A DNA stretch of 64,000 bases from Acetobacter ghanensis (GTDB lineage Bacteria; Pseudomonadota; Alphaproteobacteria; Acetobacterales; Acetobacteraceae): contig NZ_LN609302.1 in the NCBI RefSeq assembly GCF_001499675.1, positions 1,711,896 through 1,775,895 on the forward strand, read 5' to 3'. Below the pieces are notes generated by a model, which ran no database searches, was not told the DNA's origin, and saw only the letters and a list, made by a program, of their open reading frames with translations. The position numbers were made by a program, and so were the translations under genes. Of this stretch, positions 30,064-37,907 are shown piece after piece. Numbering within the stretch: position 1 is the first letter of the stretch; every line of letters begins with the position of its first letter.

Positions 30064-32216
30064 CAGGCCAGTTCCCTCACTGTAGGCTCACGCTGCCAAT
30101 GGCGCGCTATTCCAGCTTTGGCGAGCTCGTCCAGCATGATAACGCCTTTGTCTTTCTTGACGCCTGCCTTGTCCAGTAAGGCCTGACTGCCCTTGCAATG
30201 TGCTATGGTTTTGCAATGCGCATAGGCATCCATCAACCATTGGACGGCCGCGCTCTCATGCGTCAGCTGTTCTGCAGCATCTGGCGTTAGTACGGTAGCC
30301 ACTGCGTCAAACAGGACGGAAGGTGACCCAGCCAATTGTCCATCGGCCTTGAGCACGCCGTGTGCAACCGGTATGCCGCCGACTTTAGGAGCAACCAGAT
30401 AAGGCGTGCCGCCCGCTTTGGTAATAACGTTTTTGAGCTGTTCGATACCGGTCAGGTCAGAGCCTTGAGCAAACAGAATCCCTATGGTTCTGCCTGCCAT
30501 ATCGCCCTTTGCCTGTTTCTGTATGGACAGCTTGTCGGAGTGCCCTAGGTCAACGGGTTCTTTGGCAGCCTTGGCTTTTTCCGGCAGCGTTATGGCTAGG
30601 CCGTCCGCTATGCGTTTGGCGAGAGTTTCGTCCACATTGCGGAGCTGGCTCAGAACTCTTTTCCGCACATGAGGCAACTGCACCTTGGAGAGTTCAAACA
30701 CAAAAGCCGAGGCAATGTGTGCTTGTTCATTATCTGTTTGAGATCGGTAAAAAAGGCGCGGCTGGCTATAATGGTCGGCAAAGCTATCCGGGCGAATACG
30801 TAGTTTTTCCTCTGGAGCATTGCGCTCATTATTGGCAGGGAAAGTCGTGAAACCGGTTTCCGAGCACTCACGAGGGCCACCCTCTTCACCCGCTTCAGCC
30901 AGACTGTTGGGTTCGTAATTGGCGCGCCCACGGGGCACGAGCGTTTGCATCATCCCGTCACGCTGGAAGTTGTTGAACGGACATTTGGGGGCGTTAACAG
31001 GGATCTGGTGGAAGTTGGTCGTGCCCAACCGGGACTTTTGGGTATCAAGATACGAAAAAAGCCTGCCTTGCAGTAAAGGATCGTTCGAGAAATCTATGCC
31101 GGGAATAATGTTGGTTGGCAGAAAGGCAACCTGCTCTGTTTCGGCAAAAAAATTATCAACGTTACGGTTGAGGGTCATACGGCCGATAATCTGTACTGGG
31201 ATTTCCTCTTCAGGGATCAGTTTGGTGGCATCCAGAACATCGTAAGGCTGCTTTTTGGCCCAAGCTTCATCAAAGACCTGAACACCAAGCTCCCATGCTG
31301 GGAAGTCACCATGATCAATAGACTCAAACAGGTCCCGTCTATGGTAATCGCTATCGGCCCCCGAAACTTTAACGGCTTCATCCCAGACCAGAGACTGAAT
31401 GCCCTGTACGGGTTTCCAGTGGAATTTTACAAAATGCGCTTCGCCCGCAGCATTCACCAGACGGAAGGTGTGAACGCCAAACCCTTCCATCATGCGCAAA
31501 GAGCGCGGGATGCCACGGTCAGACATGGCCCACATGACTGTGTGCAGGCTTTCGGGCATAAGGCTGACAAAGTCCCAGAATGTGTCATGCGCTGAGGCCG
31601 CCTGCGGGTAACCGCGGTCAGCTTCCATCTTAACGCTATGCACCAGATCCGGGAACTTAATGGCGTCCTGAATGAAAAAGACTGGAATATTGTTGCCTAC
31701 CAGATCCCAGTTTCCGGTGTCCGTATAGAATTTTACTGCAAATCCACGCACATCCCGTGGTGTATCCACCGAGCCTGCTCCACCTGTTACGGTAGAAAAG
31801 CGGGCAAAAACCGGGCAACTGTTTCCGACTTTCTGGAAAATGGACGCTTTGGTCAGTTCGGGTATGGCTTTTGTGCATTCAAACACACCATGCGCGCCGG
31901 AACCACGGGCATGAACAATACGTTCGGGAATGCGCTCATGATCGAAATGGAAGATTTTTTCGCGGAGAATAAAGTCCTCAAGCAATGTGGGGCCGCGCTG
32001 GCCTGCTTTGAGTGAATTTTCGTTATCCGCAATTCTATGCCCAAAATTATCTGTCAGATGGGCAGCACCATCTGCATGATTGCCATCTTTGCCAACAATC
32101 TGATGTAGCTCTCCACCGTGGCCGATTGTGTTCTCCGGCTGGGTATCGCCAGAACCGGGTGGATGGTCGTGGAGGCTGTTCTGTGTGCTGGGAGACAAAG
32201 ATTTTTCGTCTGTCAT
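30063..32216 (-). CDS. katE: large-subunit (clade 2) catalase, KatE/HPII type
   Basis: Heme catalase removing hydrogen peroxide. The catalytic His102 lies in [12 protein letters not shown]. The essential Asn is in [18 protein letters not shown], and the proximal Tyr in [14 protein letters not shown]. The C-terminal ~150 residues form the flavodoxin/GATase-like domain typical of 700-residue HPII catalases ([14 protein letters not shown]). Total 717 residues. The stop overlaps the fumC start. The 300-bp region upstream (32217-32516) contains the terminator of the next gene and presumably the katE promoter; no OxyR or sigma-factor site was recognised with confidence. Confidence 0.95.
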   Translation of the reverse strand: MTDEKSLSPSTQNSLHDHPPGSGDTQPENTIGHGGELHQIVGKDGNHADGAAHLTDNFGHRIADNENSLKAGQRGPTLLEDFILREKIFHFDHERIPERIVHARGSGAHGVFECTKAIPELTKASIFQKVGNSCPVFARFSTVTGGAGSVDTPRDVRGFAVKFYTDTGNWDLVGNNIPVFFIQDAIKFPDLVHSVKMEADRGYPQAASAHDTFWDFVSLMPESLHTVMWAMSDRGIPRSLRMMEGFGVHTFRLVNAAGEAHFVKFHWKPVQGIQSLVWDEAVKVSGADSDYHRRDLFESIDHGDFPAWELGVQVFDEAWAKKQPYDVLDATKLIPEEEIPVQIIGRMTLNRNVDNFFAETEQVAFLPTNIIPGIDFSNDPLLQGRLFSYLDTQKSRLGTTNFHQIPVNAPKCPFNNFQRDGMMQTLVPRGRANYEPNSLAEAGEEGGPRECSETGFTTFPANNERNAPEEKLRIRPDSFADHYSQPRLFYRSQTDNEQAHIASAFVFELSKVQLPHVRKRVLSQLRNVDETLAKRIADGLAITLPEKAKAAKEPVDLGHSDKLSIQKQAKGDMAGRTIGILFAQGSDLTGIEQLKNVITKAGGTPYLVAPKVGGIPVAHGVLKADGQLAGSPSVLFDAVATVLTPDAAEQLTHESAAVQWLMDAYAHCKTIAHCKGSQALLDKAGVKKDKGVIMLDELAKAGIARHWQREPTVRELA

Positions 32217-32412
32217 AGGGCGTCGCTTTCATCAGCAAGAGGGGCGCGTTTTATCGACGCTCTGTGCGGATCAAGGCTTGTTGGCCCCGTTGTCACGAAC
32301 ATCGAAACTCAATGGCTCCAAACGAAGGGTTGGGAGCGGAGTTCCATGTGGTAACGGGAATGTGGTGAAGTGTGATAATCTTCGGCTCTATTTGTGGCCG
32401 GTATAGAAAAAC

Positions 32413-32448
32413 AAAGAGAAGGAAAGCACTAATGGTGCCTCCTTCTCC
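32413..32448 (-). terminator. intrinsic terminator of the mannitol-dehydrogenase-family gene
   Basis: On the minus strand GAGAAGGA and TCCTTCTC arms, with inner GCAC/GTGC pairing, form a long hairpin. It is followed by TTTGTTTTT. It lies about 70 bp after the stop of the gene at 32517. Confidence 0.8.
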
Positions 32449-32516
32449 GTTTGAAATGCCAGTTGCTATTTACATTTCTGCATAAAATATTTCTCGTCTA
32501 TGCAGATAATATATTT

Positions 32517-33983
32517 TTATGCGGGTAATGTCGCCAAAGCTGCTTTGACGCCCTGGTTGCGTATAATTTTGCGCAGTTCGATAACTTTAAGGTTCAGCGC
32601 GCTGCTGTCTAAGTCTCTCCACGCATCAAATGCGGGCAATTGTAGCCCCGCTGCATAGTCATCCGAATGAATGAGGGCTTCCTGTGCTTGCGTATAAGCT
32701 GGTTCAGACGTTGTGTAAGTCTGACCAAGTGCATTAACCCCTCGGAGCATTTCCAGATACGCGGCCATGCCAAAGGCAATACGGGAGCAGTCTTTTTTCT
32801 CCAGCAGCAGGTTCCTCACTGTTTCTGTCCAGAATACCTGAATTTTGGCACAGCCGTCCCCTGCAATACGCAAGGTCTGGTCAGCCATTGCCGGGTTGGA
32901 AAAACGGCTAAGAACGCTCTGCATATACTGTTGCAGGTTGACGCCGGGCGGCGCTTTGAGTGTTGGAATAACATCTCGGGTTAAAAAGTTTTCTACGTTG
33001 TTTTTGAGTGCAGGATCTTTGACCGCCTGATCCACATGTTCGTACCCGAGAAGAATAGCTGGGAAACTCAGCATGATATGAGATGCGTTGAGCATACGGA
33101 TTTTAACATGCTCGTAATCCGTAACGTCAGAGACAAACTGCACCCCTGCCCTTGCTAGATCTGGCCGGCCATCTGCAAAGTTGTCTTCCAGCACCCATTG
33201 ATGAAAATCTTCCGCAACAACAGGCAGCTCATCTTCCAGTCCGCTAGCCGCGTTGAGTTGTTGTGCAATCTCGGTTGTTACAGTGGGTGTAATGCGGTCA
33301 ACCATTGCATTGGGGAATGTGGCGTTCTGTTCAATCCATTTTGCCAGTTCCGGGTCGCGTGCCTGAGCAAAACCCAGAAAAGCCTTCCGGGCGACATCGC
33401 CATTATGCCGCAAATTATCGCATGACATGATGGTAAAGGCCTTAACCCCCGCAGCACGACGGCGGCGCAGCCCTTCCACAACATAGCCAAAAACCGTTTC
33501 TGGTTTTTCAGGGTTTTTCAGATCATTCTGCACGGCTGGTGCATTGAGATCGAACTGACCAGTAGCCTCATTAATATTGTAACCGCCCTCAGTTATGGTC
33601 ATGGATACAATATGGATGTCGGGGTTACTGAGATAAGCTAAAACATTTTCCGGGTCTTCTGGTGCCAGCAGGTAATCACGCAATGCGGCTATAATACGCA
33701 CTGACCGCTCACCTGTTGGTGCACATTCAGTCAGGGAATACAGGCAATCCTGCGCTTTAAACATGGCAGCTTTTTTGCGTGAGTGGTCGCCGGATGTCAG
33801 GCCCACCCCAACAATGCCCCATGTTGGCTCGGCTTTGAGGATTTTCTCAATATACAGAGCCTCATGAGCGCGAAAAAAATTACCAACGCCAAAATGCACA
33901 ATACCAGTTTTAATATCGGTAGGGTTGTATTCGGGCAAATGTACAGAAGGCGCCACATTGCGGATGTTGCCAAGGGTAAGCAT
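32517..33983 (-). CDS. mannitol dehydrogenase family oxidoreductase (mannitol/fructose or fructuronate type)
   Basis: NAD(P)-dependent polyol/ketose oxidoreductase of the long-chain mannitol dehydrogenase family (about 488 residues, family usual 480-500). The N-terminal dinucleotide motif GIVHFGVGNFFRAHEALY and the C-terminal catalytic region with VKIRMLNASHIML (Lys and Asn/His of the active site) are present. Substrate is uncertain: D-mannitol/D-fructose is plausible in acetic acid bacteria, while D-mannonate or D-arabinitol are also used in this family. ATG 33983 is chosen because a strong GGAGG lies 5 bp upstream; the frame is open to 34019 without such a site. It is monocistronic with its own terminator. 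Confidence 0.85.
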   Translation of the reverse strand: MLTLGNIRNVAPSVHLPEYNPTDIKTGIVHFGVGNFFRAHEALYIEKILKAEPTWGIVGVGLTSGDHSRKKAAMFKAQDCLYSLTECAPTGERSVRIIAALRDYLLAPEDPENVLAYLSNPDIHIVSMTITEGGYNINEATGQFDLNAPAVQNDLKNPEKPETVFGYVVEGLRRRRAAGVKAFTIMSCDNLRHNGDVARKAFLGFAQARDPELAKWIEQNATFPNAMVDRITPTVTTEIAQQLNAASGLEDELPVVAEDFHQWVLEDNFADGRPDLARAGVQFVSDVTDYEHVKIRMLNASHIMLSFPAILLGYEHVDQAVKDPALKNNVENFLTRDVIPTLKAPPGVNLQQYMQSVLSRFSNPAMADQTLRIAGDGCAKIQVFWTETVRNLLLEKKDCSRIAFGMAAYLEMLRGVNALGQTYTTSEPAYTQAQEALIHSDDYAAGLQLPAFDAWRDLDSSALNLKVIELRKIIRNQGVKAALATLPA

Positions 33984-34198
33984 GTGTTCCTCCAAAATAA
34001 TTGGTAAATTTCGACCCAAGATTAATTGGATATGTTGAGAATTTCAACCGGGGTCATGGAGAGGTATATTTTCATTTTATTTCTTACTTATTATTCTATC
34101 TTTTTTTAAATTTCATACATTCTTGCGCACTTGTTCAAAAATAATTTTTCTTTCATGATGGCTTTATTGATTTTACCCATTCTCAGCAGGCAACGAAT

Positions 34199-35245
34199 AT
34201 GAACAAACGCGAACTTGGCCGTACAGGCATTATGGTTAGTGAACTCTGCCTGGGCACAATGACATTTGGCCAGCAGAATACTCAGGCGGAAGGTCATGCC
34301 CAGCTTGATCTGGCACTGGAGCGCGGTATCAATTTTATTGATACGGCAGAACTGTATGCCATTCCGCCGCGTGCTGAGACTTATGGTGCTACCGAGACCA
34401 TTATCGGCAACTGGCTGAAGGCAAAAGGCGGCCGGGACAAACTTGTGATTGCCAGCAAGGTTGTCGGACGTTCATCATCCCCTTGGTTTCGCCCGGGCGG
34501 TGAACCTGCACGGCTAACGCCACGCCAGATCCGTTATGCTCTTGAAGGCTCTCTCCGCCGGCTGAAGACAGATTACATCGATCTGTATCAGCTTCATTGG
34601 CCAGACCGTCAGATTAATCTGTTTGGAGAGGGCGGCACCACTTTCAAAGAACTGCCGGCGGATGATTCCGTACCTGTGGAAGAAACGTTGGCCGTGCTGG
34701 GAGACCTTGTTGCTGAAGGGAAAATCCGTCACGTTGGCCTTTCCAATGAGACAGCATGGGGCGTTGCCAGCTTTTTGGCGGCTTCCAGAAGTGGACTGCC
34801 ACGCGTTGCCTCCATCCAGAATGCCTATAATCTGATCAACCGAACATTCGAAATTGGACTGGCTGAGATGGCCCTGCAGGAACGTGTGGGACTGCTGGCC
34901 TATTCCCCACTTGCGCAGGGATATTTAACTGGAAAATATCTTAATGGTGCTCGGCCGTCTGGAGCACGGACAACCCTTTTCAACCGTGGTCAGCGTTATG
35001 AAAAACCCGGTGTGGATGAGGCCATAAGCGCTTACCATGCGCTTGCACGGCAGGAAGGAATAGACCCCATTCAAATGGCAGTTGCCTTTGTAACAAGCCG
35101 GCCATTTGTAACATCAAATATTATTGGGGCAACGAGCATCGCGCAGCTTGAAACGCTTCTTGCATCCATAAATCTGGCCATCACACCTGAATTGGAAGAG
35201 AAAATAAACGCCATTCACCAAGTCCACTCTAATCCTGCCCCCTGA
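34199..35245 (+). CDS. aldo/keto reductase (Tas-like)
   Basis: NADP(H)-linked (alpha/beta)8-barrel oxidoreductase of 348 residues. It has the N-terminal LGRTGIMVSELCLGTMTFG, the catalytic Asp/Tyr in NFIDTAELYA, Lys in LVIASKVVG, His in YQLHWPDRQ, and the C-terminal NADP-site region SNIIGATSIAQLE. It most resembles the Tas group; substrate unknown. The Dabb-domain gene follows 35 bp later on the same strand and may be co-transcribed. Confidence 0.9.
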   Translation: MNKRELGRTGIMVSELCLGTMTFGQQNTQAEGHAQLDLALERGINFIDTAELYAIPPRAETYGATETIIGNWLKAKGGRDKLVIASKVVGRSSSPWFRPGGEPARLTPRQIRYALEGSLRRLKTDYIDLYQLHWPDRQINLFGEGGTTFKELPADDSVPVEETLAVLGDLVAEGKIRHVGLSNETAWGVASFLAASRSGLPRVASIQNAYNLINRTFEIGLAEMALQERVGLLAYSPLAQGYLTGKYLNGARPSGARTTLFNRGQRYEKPGVDEAISAYHALARQEGIDPIQMAVAFVTSRPFVTSNIIGATSIAQLETLLASINLAITPELEEKINAIHQVHSNPAP

Positions 35246-35280
35246 ATGTAACACACGCACTTGGTGAGATTTTATTCGTT

Positions 35281-35823
35281 ATGAAAAACAGATCTATCCT
35301 TTTAAGTATTGGGTTTTGGGCGGCTGTATATTCTTCCCATGCCTATGCAAAAACTGAACCCGCGCAGGTTATGCCTTTGGATACCGCGGCACAAATGGTG
35401 CGGGATGAAGTTCATAACGTAGGAATGGCCCGTTTTACGGCTCCTGACTTTCACCCCGGAACCATCCGGCATGTGGTAATGTTCCAGTTTAAGCCCCAGA
35501 CCACTCAGGCTGAACGGGATGAGGTTACAAAACGCTTTGTCGCGTTGGCAAAGCTGTCTCATCGCCCAGACGGTCATTCTGTGGTTGCCTCTATTGAGAC
35601 GGGGCCACAGATTAGCGGGGAAAATGCAGACCTTGGATTGGAACAAGGGTACTTGGTTACGTTTCGTTCTGAAGGGGATCGGAATTTTTATGTCGGTCGG
35701 CCGCTTGTAACTGACAAGCGTTACTATGACCCCGCACATGATGCTTTCAAGGCTTTTGCAGGCCCTTACCTTGAGCGGGCCGTTGTATTCGACTTTCCAG
35801 TTAAGGCCGGAAGCGCCCCCTGA
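35281..35823 (+). CDS. exported Dabb (stress-responsive A/B barrel) domain protein
   Basis: Small protein (180 residues) with a signal peptide (MKNRSILLSIGFWAAVYSSH then AYA) and one dimeric alpha/beta-barrel domain beginning IRHVVMFQFKPQTTQAERDE. A cytosolic Dabb protein is the usual form, so export is somewhat unusual. The molecular role is unknown for most of this family. It ends 3 bp before the convergent stop of the GAF-Fis regulator. Confidence 0.8.
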   Translation: MKNRSILLSIGFWAAVYSSHAYAKTEPAQVMPLDTAAQMVRDEVHNVGMARFTAPDFHPGTIRHVVMFQFKPQTTQAERDEVTKRFVALAKLSHRPDGHSVVASIETGPQISGENADLGLEQGYLVTFRSEGDRNFYVGRPLVTDKRYYDPAHDAFKAFAGPYLERAVVFDFPVKAGSAP

Positions 35824-35826
35824 TAT

Positions 35827-36795
35827 TCACTGAATATTCAGGGCCTTCATTTTACGGTAGAGTGTGGCGCGGCTAATGCCCAGACCACGGGCTGTGGCTG
35901 CCACATTCCCGTGGCTTGCCGCTAGAGCCGAACGCACTACACTTTCCTCAGCCTTTTGTAGACTGATTTCCGTATCTGATTCCAATTCTGTCAGCAGATT
36001 AGGATGGTCTTTAATCATGTCGTCCGTCCACCCCATCATTGCACGGGTGGCATGGGTTGCCCCTATGACTTCTCCTCCTGCATTGAGAGCAACCAGAGGC
36101 GCAGAGCACCCTTCTGCTGGACCGAGAGTCAGAATTTTGTTGCCCGCATAATGAGCACGGAAGAGCTGTTCTTCAATACGCCGGCCAGATTGTAACAGCG
36201 TTTCCATGACCAGCGCTGCATAGGGTTTGGTCGTGTTGCCACTAAAGGCCGCCAGATTCAGCGCTCCTGCTACGCGGCCCTGTGCGTCAAAAACGGGAGC
36301 GGCATAACTGGCAAGTAGCGAAAAGCAAAAGCGCCAGTGTTCGCCCTGCCCCAGAAAAATGGGACATTTTTCTTTGACGCATGTGCCAACACCATTGGTT
36401 CCGGCGGCCGATTCATGCCAGATGGCGCCTTTGCGCAAATGGAGGCGGCGGCAGACCGACAGGTGGGTTTCATCCGCGCAGCGTGCAAGAATGGTTGCAT
36501 CTGGGTCCGCCAGAAGCACCATAAGACCCATGCCTTGCACTAGGTCAAATAGACGGCGCATCTCCCCCATAGCAGATTTGAGCAACAAGGCCGACCGACC
36601 GCTAGCCTGCCGGAATTCTGCACCAGAGAGAACGTCAGCCATCCAACCCTGCGAAGGGTCCAGATTATAGGCTGAAGCACAGCGTTCCCATGACTGCTGG
36701 ATACGGATATCGCTGGTTGCCGGAGTTTTGGAGTTACTGGTATCCGGCAGAATGTTTTGTTCTGCGACCTTTACTCTGCTCAGGTTGCCATTCAT
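35827..36795 (-). CDS. GAF-Fis transcriptional regulator (AcoR-like, lacking the AAA+ domain)
   Basis: DNA-binding regulator of 322 residues. An AcoR/DhaR-type N-terminal region with a GAF domain (about residues 75-190) contains EIHL-like THLSVCRRLHLRKGAIWHE and NGVGTCVKEKCPIF. A PAS-like stretch follows (about 225-260), then a Fis-type helix-turn-helix at the extreme C terminus (NVAATARGLGISRATLYRKM). The sigma-54-interacting AAA+ ATPase module of true AcoR proteins is absent, so it cannot act as a classical sigma-54 activator. ATG 36795 is preferred over GTG 36807 because a GGTGGA site fits it. It may control the neighbouring gcd/outer-membrane pair or the aldo/keto-reductase genes; this is inferred from position only. 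Confidence 0.82.
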   Translation of the reverse strand: MNGNLSRVKVAEQNILPDTSNSKTPATSDIRIQQSWERCASAYNLDPSQGWMADVLSGAEFRQASGRSALLLKSAMGEMRRLFDLVQGMGLMVLLADPDATILARCADETHLSVCRRLHLRKGAIWHESAAGTNGVGTCVKEKCPIFLGQGEHWRFCFSLLASYAAPVFDAQGRVAGALNLAAFSGNTTKPYAALVMETLLQSGRRIEEQLFRAHYAGNKILTLGPAEGCSAPLVALNAGGEVIGATHATRAMMGWTDDMIKDHPNLLTELESDTEISLQKAEESVVRSALAASHGNVAATARGLGISRATLYRKMKALNIQ

Positions 36796-36949
36796 GCAGT
36801 GTTCCACCAGTTAACCCGTAATGACCCTCTTTGCTTGCGTCAAAGATGTGGAGTTTGAGTTCGCTGGGCATTTTATGCACATTATGACAGGATTTAAAGA
36901 AAATTTTATCTTTCCCTGAAAGAATAAGATCTCTTTTATGTGTCAATTG

Positions 36950-37840
36950 TCACCAGAGATAGACGAACTTTACATAATAAGCGTTCGTTTCTGGCGTATT
37001 CCTAGCCTCCAGAGAGTGGGAATAGCGGCCGGTAATAGAAAAGTGCTTGGAGACATTGTACATCAGGCCCAAGCCTAGTGTTGTTTCCCGGCTGTTGGAA
37101 TCATCCAGATACCGGTTGGCCGTATTATCGTAAGTGCCGGTTACATTCTGCCAGTCAAACGCTACAAAAGGTTCAAGCTTCTTGGTGGCTTTCCAGCTAA
37201 AACGCAGGTTGGTGTAAAAGACGACACCGGGGGAATAGCTATGTGCGCCTTTGACATGTTTTGTTGAACCGACGACCGTGCCTGCATCCCCGTCAAAGCT
37301 GAAATGTTTCCATTCATAATCAAAAATGAAGCTGGAAATATTGGACCAGTACTGCGGCGATGTCGCATCACGCGTGCCAACAGGTGTCTGCATAAAGGTC
37401 TGTATACCAAACGTGCTGTGGGCATTGGGCTTGAACCACGCCGCAGGCCCCACAATTGTTGGTCCCAGACCGCCGTAATCCGTTCCATCGGCCAGACTGT
37501 AACTTTCAGACTGGATTAACTCAAACGCAAATCCTACGTGTGGAATGGCCTCAAAACTGCGGAAATGCACATATTTGGTCATGCCCGCCCAGGTGTGGCT
37601 GCCGCCCTGAGCCTTACGTTGGCCTAGACTGTTGTAGGTGCTGCCAGCGGCATTCCCGTCACCATACTGGACCAGTACGTTGAACGGCTTAAAATCAACC
37701 GGCAAATCATACTCGTGCGGACCAATAATGCCGAGTGTCACATCGGCCGCACGGGCTGAGGACGCATAAACCAGAACCACACCGGGTATGACGAGGCGAA
37801 GCAGAGCGCGCAGCCGCTCTGGCTTTTCTGTCAAACTCAT
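36950..37840 (-). CDS. outer-membrane beta-barrel channel (phenol-MetA/SphA-like)
   Basis: Predicted outer-membrane protein of 296 residues with an N-terminal export signal (hydrophobic LRLVIPGVVLVYASSARA) and many amphipathic strands. The C-terminal strand ends in YLW, as required for barrel assembly. Its motifs (FELIQSESYSLADGTDYGG, GLGPTIVGPAAWFKP) fit the transporter family first described for phenol/alkane degradation gene clusters. It lies 67 bp downstream of gcd on the same strand, with a hairpin between, so it may admit sugars or other substrates to the periplasmic dehydrogenase. That role is inference. Confidence 0.75.
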   Translation of the reverse strand: MSLTEKPERLRALLRLVIPGVVLVYASSARAADVTLGIIGPHEYDLPVDFKPFNVLVQYGDGNAAGSTYNSLGQRKAQGGSHTWAGMTKYVHFRSFEAIPHVGFAFELIQSESYSLADGTDYGGLGPTIVGPAAWFKPNAHSTFGIQTFMQTPVGTRDATSPQYWSNISSFIFDYEWKHFSFDGDAGTVVGSTKHVKGAHSYSPGVVFYTNLRFSWKATKKLEPFVAFDWQNVTGTYDNTANRYLDDSNSRETTLGLGLMYNVSKHFSITGRYSHSLEARNTPETNAYYVKFVYLW

Positions 37841-37867
37841 CAGAAGGATTTCCGTATTTGAATGTAA

Positions 37868-37894
37868 CGGGGCCCCTGAATGTCAGGGACCCCG
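37868..37894 (-). promoter_or_regulatory. GC-rich hairpin between gcd and the downstream porin-like gene
   Basis: CGGGGCCCCTG / CAGGGACCCCG, 11-bp arms with one mismatch and a 5-nt loop, starts just after the gcd stop. No T-run follows on the minus strand, so it is more likely an mRNA 3'-protecting or attenuating hairpin than a full terminator. Confidence 0.45.
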
Positions 37895-37907
37895 CATGAA
37901 AGGCGCG

